Translations under genes and position numbers: made by a program
Assembly (NCBI GenBank): GCA_937890245.1
Contig: CALACF010000051.1
Location: 1 to 9,669, forward strand
Direction of reading: 5' to 3'
Source: an uncultured Flavobacteriales bacterium
GTDB lineage: Bacteria > Bacteroidota > Bacteroidia > Flavobacteriales_D > Sanyastnellaceae
DNA length: 9,669 nt
The notes under the pieces: generated by a model
The model's database searches: none
Seen by the model: only the letters and a program-made list of their open reading frames with translations
What the model was told of the DNA's origin: nothing
Part shown: positions 1 to 4,791 of the stretch, one piece after another
Position numbering within the stretch: position 1 is the first letter of the stretch
Layout: each line of letters begins with the position of its first letter

Positions 1-51
1 GCAGGAGCCTTGTCAGAAGGACGCAGCAAAACTGGATTCTCAAGAGGGTGA
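1..51 (+). CDS. C-terminal end of an upstream gene (partial)
   Basis: Frame 1 is open from the left edge and stops at TGA 49-51, giving 16 residues that end in ...KTGFSRG. The stop lies directly against the Shine-Dalgarno sequence of the next gene, a typical tight phage junction. The fragment is too short to identify. The frame of the next gene is also open to the edge, so this call rests only on the junction layout and is weak. Confidence 0.35.
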   Translation, partial: AGALSEGRSKTGFSRG

Positions 52-56
52 AGGAG
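51..56 (+). promoter_or_regulatory. Shine-Dalgarno site that sets the start of the 351-aa gene
   Basis: AAGGAG stands six bases before ATG 63. An in-frame GTG lies at 48 but has no comparable site in front of it, so the ATG is the better start. Confidence 0.75.
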
Positions 57-62
57 ACCGCC

Positions 63-1118
63 ATGGCGTACTTCGACGGTGAAGAAGAATACCTGGTCCC
101 TACGTGCACCGTCGAGATGGTGAAGGACTCCAAGGACATGGTTTTGGCCAGGGTTTTCTTCAACCAAGAAGCCCCGGATGAGGAGTCGGCTCGTGCACAC
201 GCCGCAGAGGTAGAGGGCGACGTCAAAAGGGCGCTGGAGGACGAGCCGGATTTCGAGGTGCGCGGAGGCTACGCATCGACCCCCTACCAGGACATGGATG
301 ACTCGCCCTTCTGGCACTGTGACTTCATGTGCGAGGTGAAGGTGGGAGGCGCTAGGGTGCAGGAGTCTTACGCGGGTAGGCTGGCACGCGACGCAACATT
401 CAGGATTCAGGGTGACAAGATCAAGGAGCGGATCGAGGACTGGCTGACCAACCATGTCCACCAGTATGGAGTCGAGGTGTCCTACGGCATATCCAAAAAC
501 GTATACGATTTCACGATCAAGTTCGAGGCCAACGCCGTGCCTGGACAGGTGAGGGCAATCGCCATGGACCACCTGGCAAGCGCCCGGTGGTACGTGCAGA
601 AGGGAGGAACTGAGGTCATTGACTATGACGTCGTTTCCGTCCACGAGATCGTAGGCACAGGAGTAGACCAGGTGACAGCTACCATGCAGGTGGCTACCGC
701 TCGGTACAATGTGCAGGAGGCTGGGCCGGGCAAGCTGGTCCGAGATGTCATGAGGCTGGTGGGCGGCGACCGTGTGAAGATGGTGGCCGTCAAGAAAGAG
801 TTCGAGAAGGCTGGGTTCGAGAAGGTGCGTATAACCAAGAGGCACAGACGTGTTGATTACGGCATCCCCCTATCCATGTTTCAGGCGGATCTGTGGCTGG
901 GGAGCTACGAGGAGCAGTCAGACGCCGGATTACCGCGTGGTTACCGCTTCAAGCTGGCTATCAAAAACATGTTGATTACGGCTCTTCCGCAGGACGCAAA
1001 CGACATCTCCTCCTTGAGCGTGCAAGGCGAAGGTGAAGGCGACCCTGATCGCTACACGGTGTATTGGAACATGCCCGAGGCGCCGGGCAGCAACGAGCTG
1101 ATTATCATCAATCCTTGA
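63..1118 (+). CDS. unknown 351-aa protein built of alpha-beta-beta repeats
   Basis: I do not recognise this protein. It has no signal peptide and no membrane helix and is rich in charged residues. It reads as a beta hairpin (about residues 14-36) followed by about five diverged units, each a charged helix and then two strands: near 43-94, 113-158, 161-214, 223-282 and 293-341. First strands include DFEV, GVEV, DYDV and KVRI; second strands include YDFTIKFEA and QVTATMQVA. The ATG at 63 is chosen because of the AAGGAG six bases upstream; a GTG at 48 would add five residues. The last 11 bases overlap the convergent gene on the other strand. Size and repetition would fit a phage structural or oligomer-forming protein, but that is inference. 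The reading frame itself is secure; the function is open. Confidence 0.85.
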   Translation: MAYFDGEEEYLVPTCTVEMVKDSKDMVLARVFFNQEAPDEESARAHAAEVEGDVKRALEDEPDFEVRGGYASTPYQDMDDSPFWHCDFMCEVKVGGARVQESYAGRLARDATFRIQGDKIKERIEDWLTNHVHQYGVEVSYGISKNVYDFTIKFEANAVPGQVRAIAMDHLASARWYVQKGGTEVIDYDVVSVHEIVGTGVDQVTATMQVATARYNVQEAGPGKLVRDVMRLVGGDRVKMVAVKKEFEKAGFEKVRITKRHRRVDYGIPLSMFQADLWLGSYEEQSDAGLPRGYRFKLAIKNMLITALPQDANDISSLSVQGEGEGDPDRYTVYWNMPEAPGSNELIIINP

Positions 1119-1464
1119 TGTAGCCGTCAGCTGAGGCGATCAGGGAGGTCGTCGATCCGGCCACGGTTACCTTCAGGGCCTCGCCTTCCTTGAGTTGGAC
1201 ACAACGCAGGGCGTATCCACCACCATTGGCTGAGGCAAACCCCACGTGAATGACCCTGGCGTTCCCAAGGATGGTCACAGTGCCCCCGTTGGAGGCGTCG
1301 GCGTTGGTGACGACGATGTTGTTGAAATACAGGCGCAGGCCAGCTGCTGGGGCGGCCACGAGGGTCGCTGTGCCTGCCGCTGAGAAGGTGTTGCTGCCCT
1401 GGACCTGGCTGGTATCTTTGCCTGAGGTCGCCGGGATCGGTGTTTGGATTGGTCCTATTGCCAT
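1108..1464 (-). CDS. small beta-rich putative virion protein
   Basis: This 118-aa protein is rich in Gly, Ala, Thr, Ser and Val, with short alternating hydrophobic stretches and no charged helices. The pattern TATLVAAPAAG, then LRLYFNNIVVTNADA, then GTVTILG resembles small single-domain beta-sandwich proteins often found among phage head- or tail-associated virion proteins; this comparison is from memory of the family style. It has no signal peptide or membrane helix. The ATG has no good Shine-Dalgarno sequence, but the bases in front of it (GTAGTTAGG) nearly match those in front of the plus-strand gene at 3814. Two 9-bp direct repeats lie 27 bases upstream. Its 3' end overlaps the convergent gene by 11 bases. 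It is the last gene of a minus-strand run with the small basic gene and the tRNA-like gene. Confidence 0.75.
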   Translation of the reverse strand: MAIGPIQTPIPATSGKDTSQVQGSNTFSAAGTATLVAAPAAGLRLYFNNIVVTNADASNGGTVTILGNARVIHVGFASANGGGYALRCVQLKEGEALKVTVAGSTTSLIASADGYIKD

Positions 1465-1490
1465 GCCCTAACTACGCGACCAATGGAATC

Positions 1491-1510
1491 CGATCAGATT
1501 TCGATCAGAT
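1491..1510 (-). promoter_or_regulatory. 9-bp direct repeat, 11-bp period (operator-like)
   Basis: CGATCAGAT occurs at 1491-1499 and again at 1502-1510, separated by TT. The repeats therefore sit on the same face of the DNA helix, just upstream of the minus-strand gene starting at 1464. The arrangement suggests a repressor or activator site. No protein can be named for it. Confidence 0.4.
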
Positions 1511-1537
1511 CCCCTTGGTGTTCGGTAATGGCGTGTG

Positions 1538-1790
1538 TTACGCTGCTACCTTCTTAGCTGGCACGGAGTTCTCTTCCTCCACGCCATGGGCCGCCTGGTA
1601 CTGCCGTTGCGCTTTTTTGCCTTCTTCGCGCATCGCCAGCATACAGGCGGCCCAACTTGTTGTCCACGTCCTTGGCCACCAGATCATGGTTGCCAGCGCG
1701 GTATTTCTTCTTGCGCAGGAGCTTCAGAGTGCGCTGGTTCTTGCTCAGCTGCTTGTAGGCCGCCTTCCACTCGGCGACTCTCCTGTGCAT
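1538..1790 (-). CDS. small basic protein, reading frame apparently broken once
   Basis: From ATG 1790 the frame reads a Lys/Arg-rich helical sequence with good GC-ending codons down to ...DNKLGRLY. It then passes into rare Arg codons (CGA AGA AGG) and stops at 1554-1556, giving 78 aa. One frame over, from about 1634 down to the TAA at 1538-1540, the sequence reads AMREEGKKAQRQYQAAHGV and ends SVPAKKVAA, with preferred codons and a similar Lys/Glu/Gln-rich helix. Joining the two with one base skipped near GCTGGCGATG gives a coherent protein of about 84 residues. A run of six A (about 1612-1617) lies inside the overlap, so slippage there is another option. Either the copy is mutated, the base calls are wrong, or a +1 shift is used. 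There is no Shine-Dalgarno sequence; palindromes lie just upstream. Function unknown. Confidence 0.6.
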
Positions 1791-1830
1791 ACTTAGCTAA
1801 GTGTTACCGAAATCCTGTGCATATGCACAG
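1781..1830. promoter_or_regulatory. operator-like cluster: two palindromes and a direct repeat
   Basis: Three elements overlap here. TCCTGTGCATA occurs at 1781-1791 and 1813-1823, 32 bp apart, about three helical turns. The second copy is the left arm of a perfect 16-bp palindrome, CTGTGCATATGCACAG (1815-1830). Between them ACTTAGCTAAGT (1791-1802) is a perfect 12-bp palindrome touching the ATG of the small basic gene at 1790. The cluster could control that minus-strand gene. Confidence 0.5.
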
Positions 1831-1928
1831 CAGTCTTAAACAGGTCCGTAAGCCCGTTACAGGACCCTAGCGCCACTTTCGCAATCTTTCTGTCATGCGA
1901 GTGCCACAGCTTGGCCGGTTTCGTAAAT

Positions 1929-2004
1929 TGGTGTCTCTGGCAGGAGCCGAACCTGCAACCGGAAGGCTCAGAGCCTAACCCCTCAACCGTTGAGCCACGA
2001 AGGC
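1929..2004 (-). tRNA. tRNA-like gene with encoded CCA, possibly tRNA-Gln(CUG), poorly paired
   Basis: Read on the minus strand the element is exactly 76 bases including a 3' CCA. The T arm is perfect: GCAGG, loop TTCGGCT, CCTGC. U8, A14 and the D-loop GG are in place and the D stem has three pairs. The loop CTCTGAG has U33 in front of anticodon CUG (Gln). Other parts are weak. The acceptor GCCTTCG against CAGAGAC pairs at five of seven positions, with C-A mismatches at 2-71 and 6-67. The anticodon stem TTAGG against CCTTC pairs at only three of five, and position 58 is G rather than A. It is either a divergent phage tRNA, a decaying one, or a tRNA remnant used as an attachment site. No integrase gene is nearby. 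A promoter-like element lies upstream. Confidence 0.55.
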
Positions 2005-2026
2005 GATCACCAGCGAAGAACACGGA

Positions 2027-2061
2027 CTTATACCGATGTATACACTTTTTTGTAGACAAAA
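2027..2061 (-). promoter_or_regulatory. candidate promoter region for the tRNA-like gene
   Basis: On the minus strand this holds TTTTGTCTACAA (2050-2061), identical over 12 bp to the promoter-like segment at 7899-7910, which provides a -10 of the form TACAAA. A second possible -10, TATAAG (2027-2032), lies 22 bases before the tRNA 5' end. No clear -35 is seen. An inverted repeat, TATAC-CGAT-GTATA, lies around 2030-2043. Confidence 0.35.
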
Positions 2062-2086
2062 CCACGGAGCCTGCCATGATCCACCC

Positions 2087-2395
2087 ATGCGAACGAAAAA
2101 GAGTCTGCGAACCAAGGGCCACAAGGTGATCACCGAGTGTGACGCCCAGTCCTACCGAATCTCGGTATTCACGCTGAAACAGTGGTTCGGGCGCGGAATC
2201 GAAGGAACAGCCCACAAGTATGGCCCCATGAAGTACGTGGTCGGCACCTGGGTCGAGTACCCTGCGACCAACACCCCGGAGTGCCTGGCCACTGTTTCCA
2301 TGCACCGCAACCGCAGGGAGGCCACCATGTTCCTCAACGCGGCCCGCGCCGATAGCACCACTGAATACCTGCCAGACGTGCCTCGCCGAAAATAG
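2087..2395 (+). CDS. hypothetical protein, 102 aa
   Basis: The ATG at 2087 is followed by a basic N-terminus (MRTKKSLRTKGHK) and a mixed alpha/beta sequence. Around residues 60-88 it reads YVVGTWVEY, a Cys (C71), a short strand with His, and REATMFLNAA. This order, with a Cys, a His shortly after it and a following helix, vaguely recalls small phage domains with a C...H...A pattern, but the match is too weak for a name. An in-frame ATG at 2036 would add 17 residues lying over the promoter-like region, so the later start is preferred. There is no Shine-Dalgarno site at the right distance; GGAG at 2066-2069 fits an ATG at 2076 that opens a 17-codon overlapping frame. It is the first gene of the plus-strand run. 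The next gene begins 15 bases after its stop. Confidence 0.6.
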   Translation: MRTKKSLRTKGHKVITECDAQSYRISVFTLKQWFGRGIEGTAHKYGPMKYVVGTWVEYPATNTPECLATVSMHRNRREATMFLNAARADSTTEYLPDVPRRK

Positions 2396-2410
2396 TGTTC
2401 TACTCGTAAC

Positions 2411-2821
2411 ATGCGATACTCAATTGAAGTCGGTAAGGAACACGGCTGGCCCGTGCGAGCGGACGAAGTCTCCCAGGTGGGCGGCGTCATCCATGACAAA
2501 AATGCCATCTCCACAATGGCTGAACCCGAATGCCAGGTGTCAGGGGCCGAATGCGACACACTGATCGAGGTTTCGGTCATGGAGCTTCCGGCCCCGAAGG
2601 ACGACAGTGGCGCCGTGGTCATGCCGACAGCCTATTTCGAGGCCCTCCAACACGACCTCCTCGCCGCAGGCACCAACGCTGGCCTCGCCACGGCCGCCGA
2701 AACGATCCGCTCGCGGGCCATGAAGGCTTCCCGCGAGGAAGAGTCACACGCCGCCCAGGTCCTGAGGTCCGTGGCGGGGCAGATCGTCCACCTGAAGAAG
2801 AAGCGCGATGGAAAATCCTAA
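2411..2821 (+). CDS. hypothetical protein, 136 aa
   Basis: I do not recognise this protein. The N-terminal half contains short strands and two Cys in the stretch ECQVSGAEC. The C-terminal half, from about residue 75, is a long Ala/Arg/Glu-rich helical region (GLATAAETIRSRAMKASREE) that ends in KKKRDGKS and may form a coiled coil. There is no signal peptide or membrane helix. No Shine-Dalgarno sequence precedes the ATG; the bases GTTCTACTCG four bases before it recur two bases before the ATG at 7979. Its last 14 bases overlap the next gene if that gene starts at 2808. Confidence 0.7.
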   Translation: MRYSIEVGKEHGWPVRADEVSQVGGVIHDKNAISTMAEPECQVSGAECDTLIEVSVMELPAPKDDSGAVVMPTAYFEALQHDLLAAGTNAGLATAAETIRSRAMKASREEESHAAQVLRSVAGQIVHLKKKRDGKS

Positions 2822-3173
2822 AAGACATATTGAGGGACACGAGGCGATGGAGTTGTGGGATTCCACGTGGAATCCACACCACATCCCGATGTGGTTTAAG
2901 AAAGGGTGGCGAGCAGCGGCTATCCTGAGGGGAACTTGGAGGCCAGGGCACCAGATCGAATCGTCCCTCACCACCTCCTCTCCGTTGTGGGATCACTGGG
3001 GCACTGTGAGGCAATCAGCGTCATCACACATTCGGGATGTCATCACGCAGCCGTATGAGGATGCGAGCGTAGAGGCGCGTCGATTCGCAATGGAGCATGG
3101 ATTTACGCTGAAAATAAGCAAGCCTGGGCCATGGCACCCGAACACGTACATGTTCCGGTTTTCGCAGGAGTAG
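2808..3173 (+). CDS. hypothetical Trp/His-rich protein, 121 aa
   Basis: I do not recognise this protein. It has seven or more Trp and many His, especially in the first half (MELWDSTWNPHHIPMWFKKG). It ends in a helix-then-strands segment, SVEARRFAMEHGFTLKISK, followed by NTYMFRFSQE. The start at 2808 overlaps the previous gene by 14 bases. An alternative in-frame ATG at 2847 has GAGG two bases in front and would give 108 aa; the choice is not settled. The DNA of residues 17-30 contains an 18-bp perfect palindrome and an adjacent hairpin, unusual inside a coding region. The next gene starts three bases after the stop. Confidence 0.6.
   Translation: MENPKRHIEGHEAMELWDSTWNPHHIPMWFKKGWRAAAILRGTWRPGHQIESSLTTSSPLWDHWGTVRQSASSHIRDVITQPYEDASVEARRFAMEHGFTLKISKPGPWHPNTYMFRFSQE
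2858..2895. repeat. tandem hairpins: 18-bp perfect palindrome plus 7-bp stem-loop
   Basis: GGATTCCACGTGGAATCC (2858-2875) is a perfect palindrome. Two bases later ACCACAT-CCCG-ATGTGGT (2878-2895) forms a second hairpin with a four-base loop. Both lie inside the gene at 2808-3173. There is no T run, so it is not an ordinary terminator. It could be a protein-binding site or an mRNA structure. Confidence 0.55.
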
Positions 3174-3176
3174 AAA

Positions 3177-3401
3177 ATGGGAAGACCTAAAACAGATCCG
3201 CCCCCGTCCCACGGTGCGCACAACATCGGCGGCGGGTTCAACAAGCCATGGTGGACCGCTAACGTCGGCGCAGAGTTTCGAGTGATCCTCAAGGACGGGA
3301 GCGAGGTGACAGGCAAGGTCGGCTCCTGTGTGGGCCAGAACGTGCCAATAGGCACTGAAATGGTCTACATGCGGCACGTGGTGGAGGTATCGGCAGCGTG
3401 A
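3177..3401 (+). CDS. small hypothetical protein, 74 aa, beta-barrel-like centre
   Basis: A Pro/Gly-rich N-terminus (residues 1-20) is followed by a compact stretch of strands, AEFRVILKDGSEVTGKVGSC, then GTEMVYMRHVVEVSAA. Strand-DG-strand turns of this kind are common in small SH3-like or Sm-like barrels, but this is only a resemblance. GGAG at 3167-3170 stands six bases before the ATG. The gene lies three bases after its upstream neighbour, and its TGA overlaps the GTG start of the next gene (GTGA), so the two are probably translated together. Function unknown. Confidence 0.7.
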   Translation: MGRPKTDPPPSHGAHNIGGGFNKPWWTANVGAEFRVILKDGSEVTGKVGSCVGQNVPIGTEMVYMRHVVEVSAA

Positions 3402-3550
3402 ACACCTCCGCCCTCTTTCTGTTCTGGGTAGTGCCAATCGTTTTGGCCCTCTTTGCCGGGGCTGGGATCGCCACCCTGGTCTGCCAGTATCGATACAGCC
3501 GAAGGCTTGAGGAGCTCATCAAGACCTTTTCAACTACTAAATCTGACTGA
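3398..3550 (+). CDS. single-helix membrane peptide, 50 aa
   Basis: Starting with GTG at 3398, which overlaps the upstream stop by four bases (GTGA), the frame encodes MNTSALFLFWVVPIVLALFA and continues with GAGIATLVC. Together these make one long hydrophobic helix (residues 4-29). A basic and polar tail, QYRYSRRLEELIKTFSTTKSD, follows. The positive residues after the helix predict a cytoplasmic C-terminus. Such peptides are common in phage lysis and superinfection regions, but no function can be assigned. The coupling to the preceding gene and the sensible membrane topology support it as real. Its last bases run into the repeat cluster in front of the next gene. Confidence 0.7.
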   Translation: MNTSALFLFWVVPIVLALFAGAGIATLVCQYRYSRRLEELIKTFSTTKSD

Positions 3551-3569
3551 ATTAGTAAGGAATTAGTAT
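3536..3569 (+). promoter_or_regulatory. operator-like repeats and -10 box before the gene at 3578
   Basis: GAATTAGTA occurs at 3549-3557 and 3560-3568 (period 11). An inverted near-copy, ACTAAAT, lies at 3536-3542 facing AATTAGT at 3550-3556 with one mismatch. TAGTAT (3564-3569) could be a -10 box eight bases before the ATG, which would make the transcript almost leaderless. No good -35 is seen, so an activator or repressor using the repeats is plausible. Confidence 0.4.
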
Positions 3570-3577
3570 TTGGGACA

Positions 3578-3844
3578 ATGCGAGCGTCTAAACGCCAGAT
3601 GTTCAAGTGGATCGCGAAGGCGAAGATCACTCCGAGTGATCGCGTGCAGGTGTGGCGCGTGACTACATCCGGCCCCGGTGGATGCTCTGACACGTGCTTC
3701 AACAGCCTCAAGGCGAAGATTTTAGCCGCCCGTCGCACCAGGGAGTCACTTGGCGTCGAATACTGCGTGGTGATGGACTACGCGACCCTTTCACCGATTT
3801 CTGTAGTTAGGTCATGGCATCACACATCGCACGCAGGCTCGTAG
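3578..3844 (+). CDS. hypothetical basic protein, 88 aa
   Basis: I do not recognise this protein. It is Arg/Lys-rich with no membrane helix. A basic N-terminus (MRASKRQMFKWIAKAK) is followed by a strand, VQVWRVTTSG, a helix containing NSLKAKILAARRTRESLG, and a final strand, VEYCVVMDYATLS. That order (strand, helix, strand) would make a small alpha/beta domain, perhaps nucleic-acid binding given its charge. The ATG has no Shine-Dalgarno sequence; a -10-like box and 11-bp-period repeats lie just upstream. Its last 31 bases overlap the next gene, whose start may be translated in tandem. Confidence 0.6.
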   Translation: MRASKRQMFKWIAKAKITPSDRVQVWRVTTSGPGGCSDTCFNSLKAKILAARRTRESLGVEYCVVMDYATLSPISVVRSWHHTSHAGS

Positions 3845-4419
3845 GCTCATTCAACGAGGGAGCTGGCAACTTAGTCAGGAGGTTCGCCTCCCGTAATTAC
3901 CACGGCAAGTACGTGCAGGTTGGAGGAGACTTTGGTGACGCGTGGACTTACGGCGGTGCATGGAAGCAGGTGAAGCAGGTGGACGGTGACCCGGAGTTTG
4001 TCCACATCGGGGGGCTTGAGGGAGAGGGGGTGGAGGAAATCGACTCGTGGGACATCGATCTCCCGGATGACGTGGAGGCTCGGCTGCGTGCTCTGCACCC
4101 TGAGGATGATGGAGACGACCAGGCGTTTGAGGACGCCGAGGAGGAGTGGAAGCAGCAGGAAGCTGAGAAGCAGACAGCTGCGCAGACGCTTGACGTTTAC
4201 CGGTTCACACCCAATGACGATCCGGCTGATCACGACTGGACTGATGCTGGCGAGTTGGCTGCTCAGTGGGACGAGGGGGTGTGGGACGAATTCGACATCG
4301 GTCAGAAGTGGGAGATGGTATACGATCACCACGGGTGGGAAAACGCCGATGGCTACCCAGACAAGTGGACCAAGGCCGAGCTGTGCCGGTATCTTGGGAT
4401 TGCCACTGACAAACTCTGA
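3814..4419 (+). CDS. very acidic, Trp-rich protein, 201 aa (possible DNA mimic)
   Basis: The first 32 residues are basic and helical (HIARRLV, LVRRFASRN). From residue 57 onward the protein is dominated by Asp and Glu: by my count 47 acidic against 18 Lys/Arg overall, almost all the acids after residue 57. Trp recur at about 79, 112, 142, 152, 157, 166, 175 and 185, giving a regular acidic-aromatic pattern. There is no signal peptide or membrane helix. Strongly acidic phage proteins such as Ocr and Ugi act as DNA mimics that block restriction, repair or nucleoid proteins. No sequence match to those is claimed; the link is charge only. The start has no strong Shine-Dalgarno sequence but shares GTAGTTAGG with the minus-strand start at 1464. 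It overlaps the upstream gene by 31 bases. Confidence 0.75.
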   Translation: MASHIARRLVGSFNEGAGNLVRRFASRNYHGKYVQVGGDFGDAWTYGGAWKQVKQVDGDPEFVHIGGLEGEGVEEIDSWDIDLPDDVEARLRALHPEDDGDDQAFEDAEEEWKQQEAEKQTAAQTLDVYRFTPNDDPADHDWTDAGELAAQWDEGVWDEFDIGQKWEMVYDHHGWENADGYPDKWTKAELCRYLGIATDKL

Positions 4420-4433
4420 CGTTCTATGGGGTG

Positions 4434-4460
4434 TTGACAGCGAGCCGCGTATTGTATACG
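4434..4460 (+). promoter_or_regulatory. sigma70-like promoter before the HNH-family gene
   Basis: TTGACA (4434-4439), 15 bases, then TATACG (4455-4460). The same architecture (TTGACA, 15 bases, TATACA) occurs at 6194-6220. A 10-bp palindrome, ACGAATTCGT (4458-4467), covers the expected transcription start and could be an operator. The ATG follows 19 bases after the -10 and has no Shine-Dalgarno sequence. Confidence 0.55.
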
Positions 4461-4479
4461 AATTCGTCATCAGCCTCTT

Positions 4480-4791
4480 ATGAAGCAACTCAAACTTAAC
4501 GACTCTCTTTCCGTAGCTGTCGACGACGTGGACTACGATGAACTTTCCAATCATAAGTGGTGCGTCCAGGAGGACACACGCGGCAGGGGTGGCAAGGGTT
4601 TCCGGCAATACGTGGTGAGGACGGCCCGCAAAGACGATGGCTCCACGGAGACGATCTACATGCACAAGGTGATCCTGGAGAGGTTGAGCAGCCGCGCCAC
4701 AGGGCTGACTCCGCTTGCGCCCGGGATGATCGACATGCGCCGCATCACCGTCAATTCCAAGTTCGCCCTCAGGCCCAAACGAGCGACATGA
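4480..4791 (+). CDS. HNH-endonuclease relative with lost catalytic residues, 103 aa
   Basis: The N-terminal half matches the pattern of phage HNH homing-endonuclease proteins: a short strand, KLNDSLSVAVDDVDYDELSNH, then KWCVQ, a variable loop, Y44-VVR and TIYMHKVIL (residues 58-66). In active members this is followed by a VDH..GN..NN....NLR nuclease motif. Here the corresponding stretch is MIDMRRITVNSKFALRPKRAT (83-103). The Asp-His has become D85-M86, the GN is lost, N92 may be the retained central Asn, and the final Asn-Leu-Arg has become Ala-Leu-Arg. The gene has its own promoter and an intact frame, so it seems kept rather than decaying; it may bind DNA without cutting. Its TGA overlaps the next ATG (ATGA). 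The family match is from recognition of the motif order, not a search. Confidence 0.75.
   Translation: MKQLKLNDSLSVAVDDVDYDELSNHKWCVQEDTRGRGGKGFRQYVVRTARKDDGSTETIYMHKVILERLSSRATGLTPLAPGMIDMRRITVNSKFALRPKRAT

Noticed and set aside
851..982. Exact 13-bp repeat TGTTGATTACGGC at 851-863 and 970-982
   Set aside because: The copies are in different reading frames of one gene, and a 13-mer match is expected about once by chance in a window of this size.
1612..1617. A6 run as a programmed slippage site
   Set aside because: Kept only as an alternative: shifting there leaves three rare Arg codons in the product, while a shift slightly upstream avoids them.
1440..1870. Two plus-strand open frames over 1440-1870
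   Set aside because: They are antisense to the small basic gene, are rich in Cys/Pro/Trp by chance, and lack ribosome sites.
2076..2129. 17-codon frame with a good GGAG site just before the gene at 2087
   Set aside because: It could be a leader peptide, but it overlaps the larger gene out of frame and has no distinctive sequence.
1793..2305. Minus-strand open frame of 170 codons
   Set aside because: It runs through the whole tRNA-like gene and over the plus-strand gene at 2087, and its composition is not protein-like.
3871..4665. Minus-strand open frame of 264 codons
   Set aside because: It is the antisense shadow of the acidic gene and the HNH relative: Asp/Glu codons read backwards as Val/Leu. 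It has no ribosome site.
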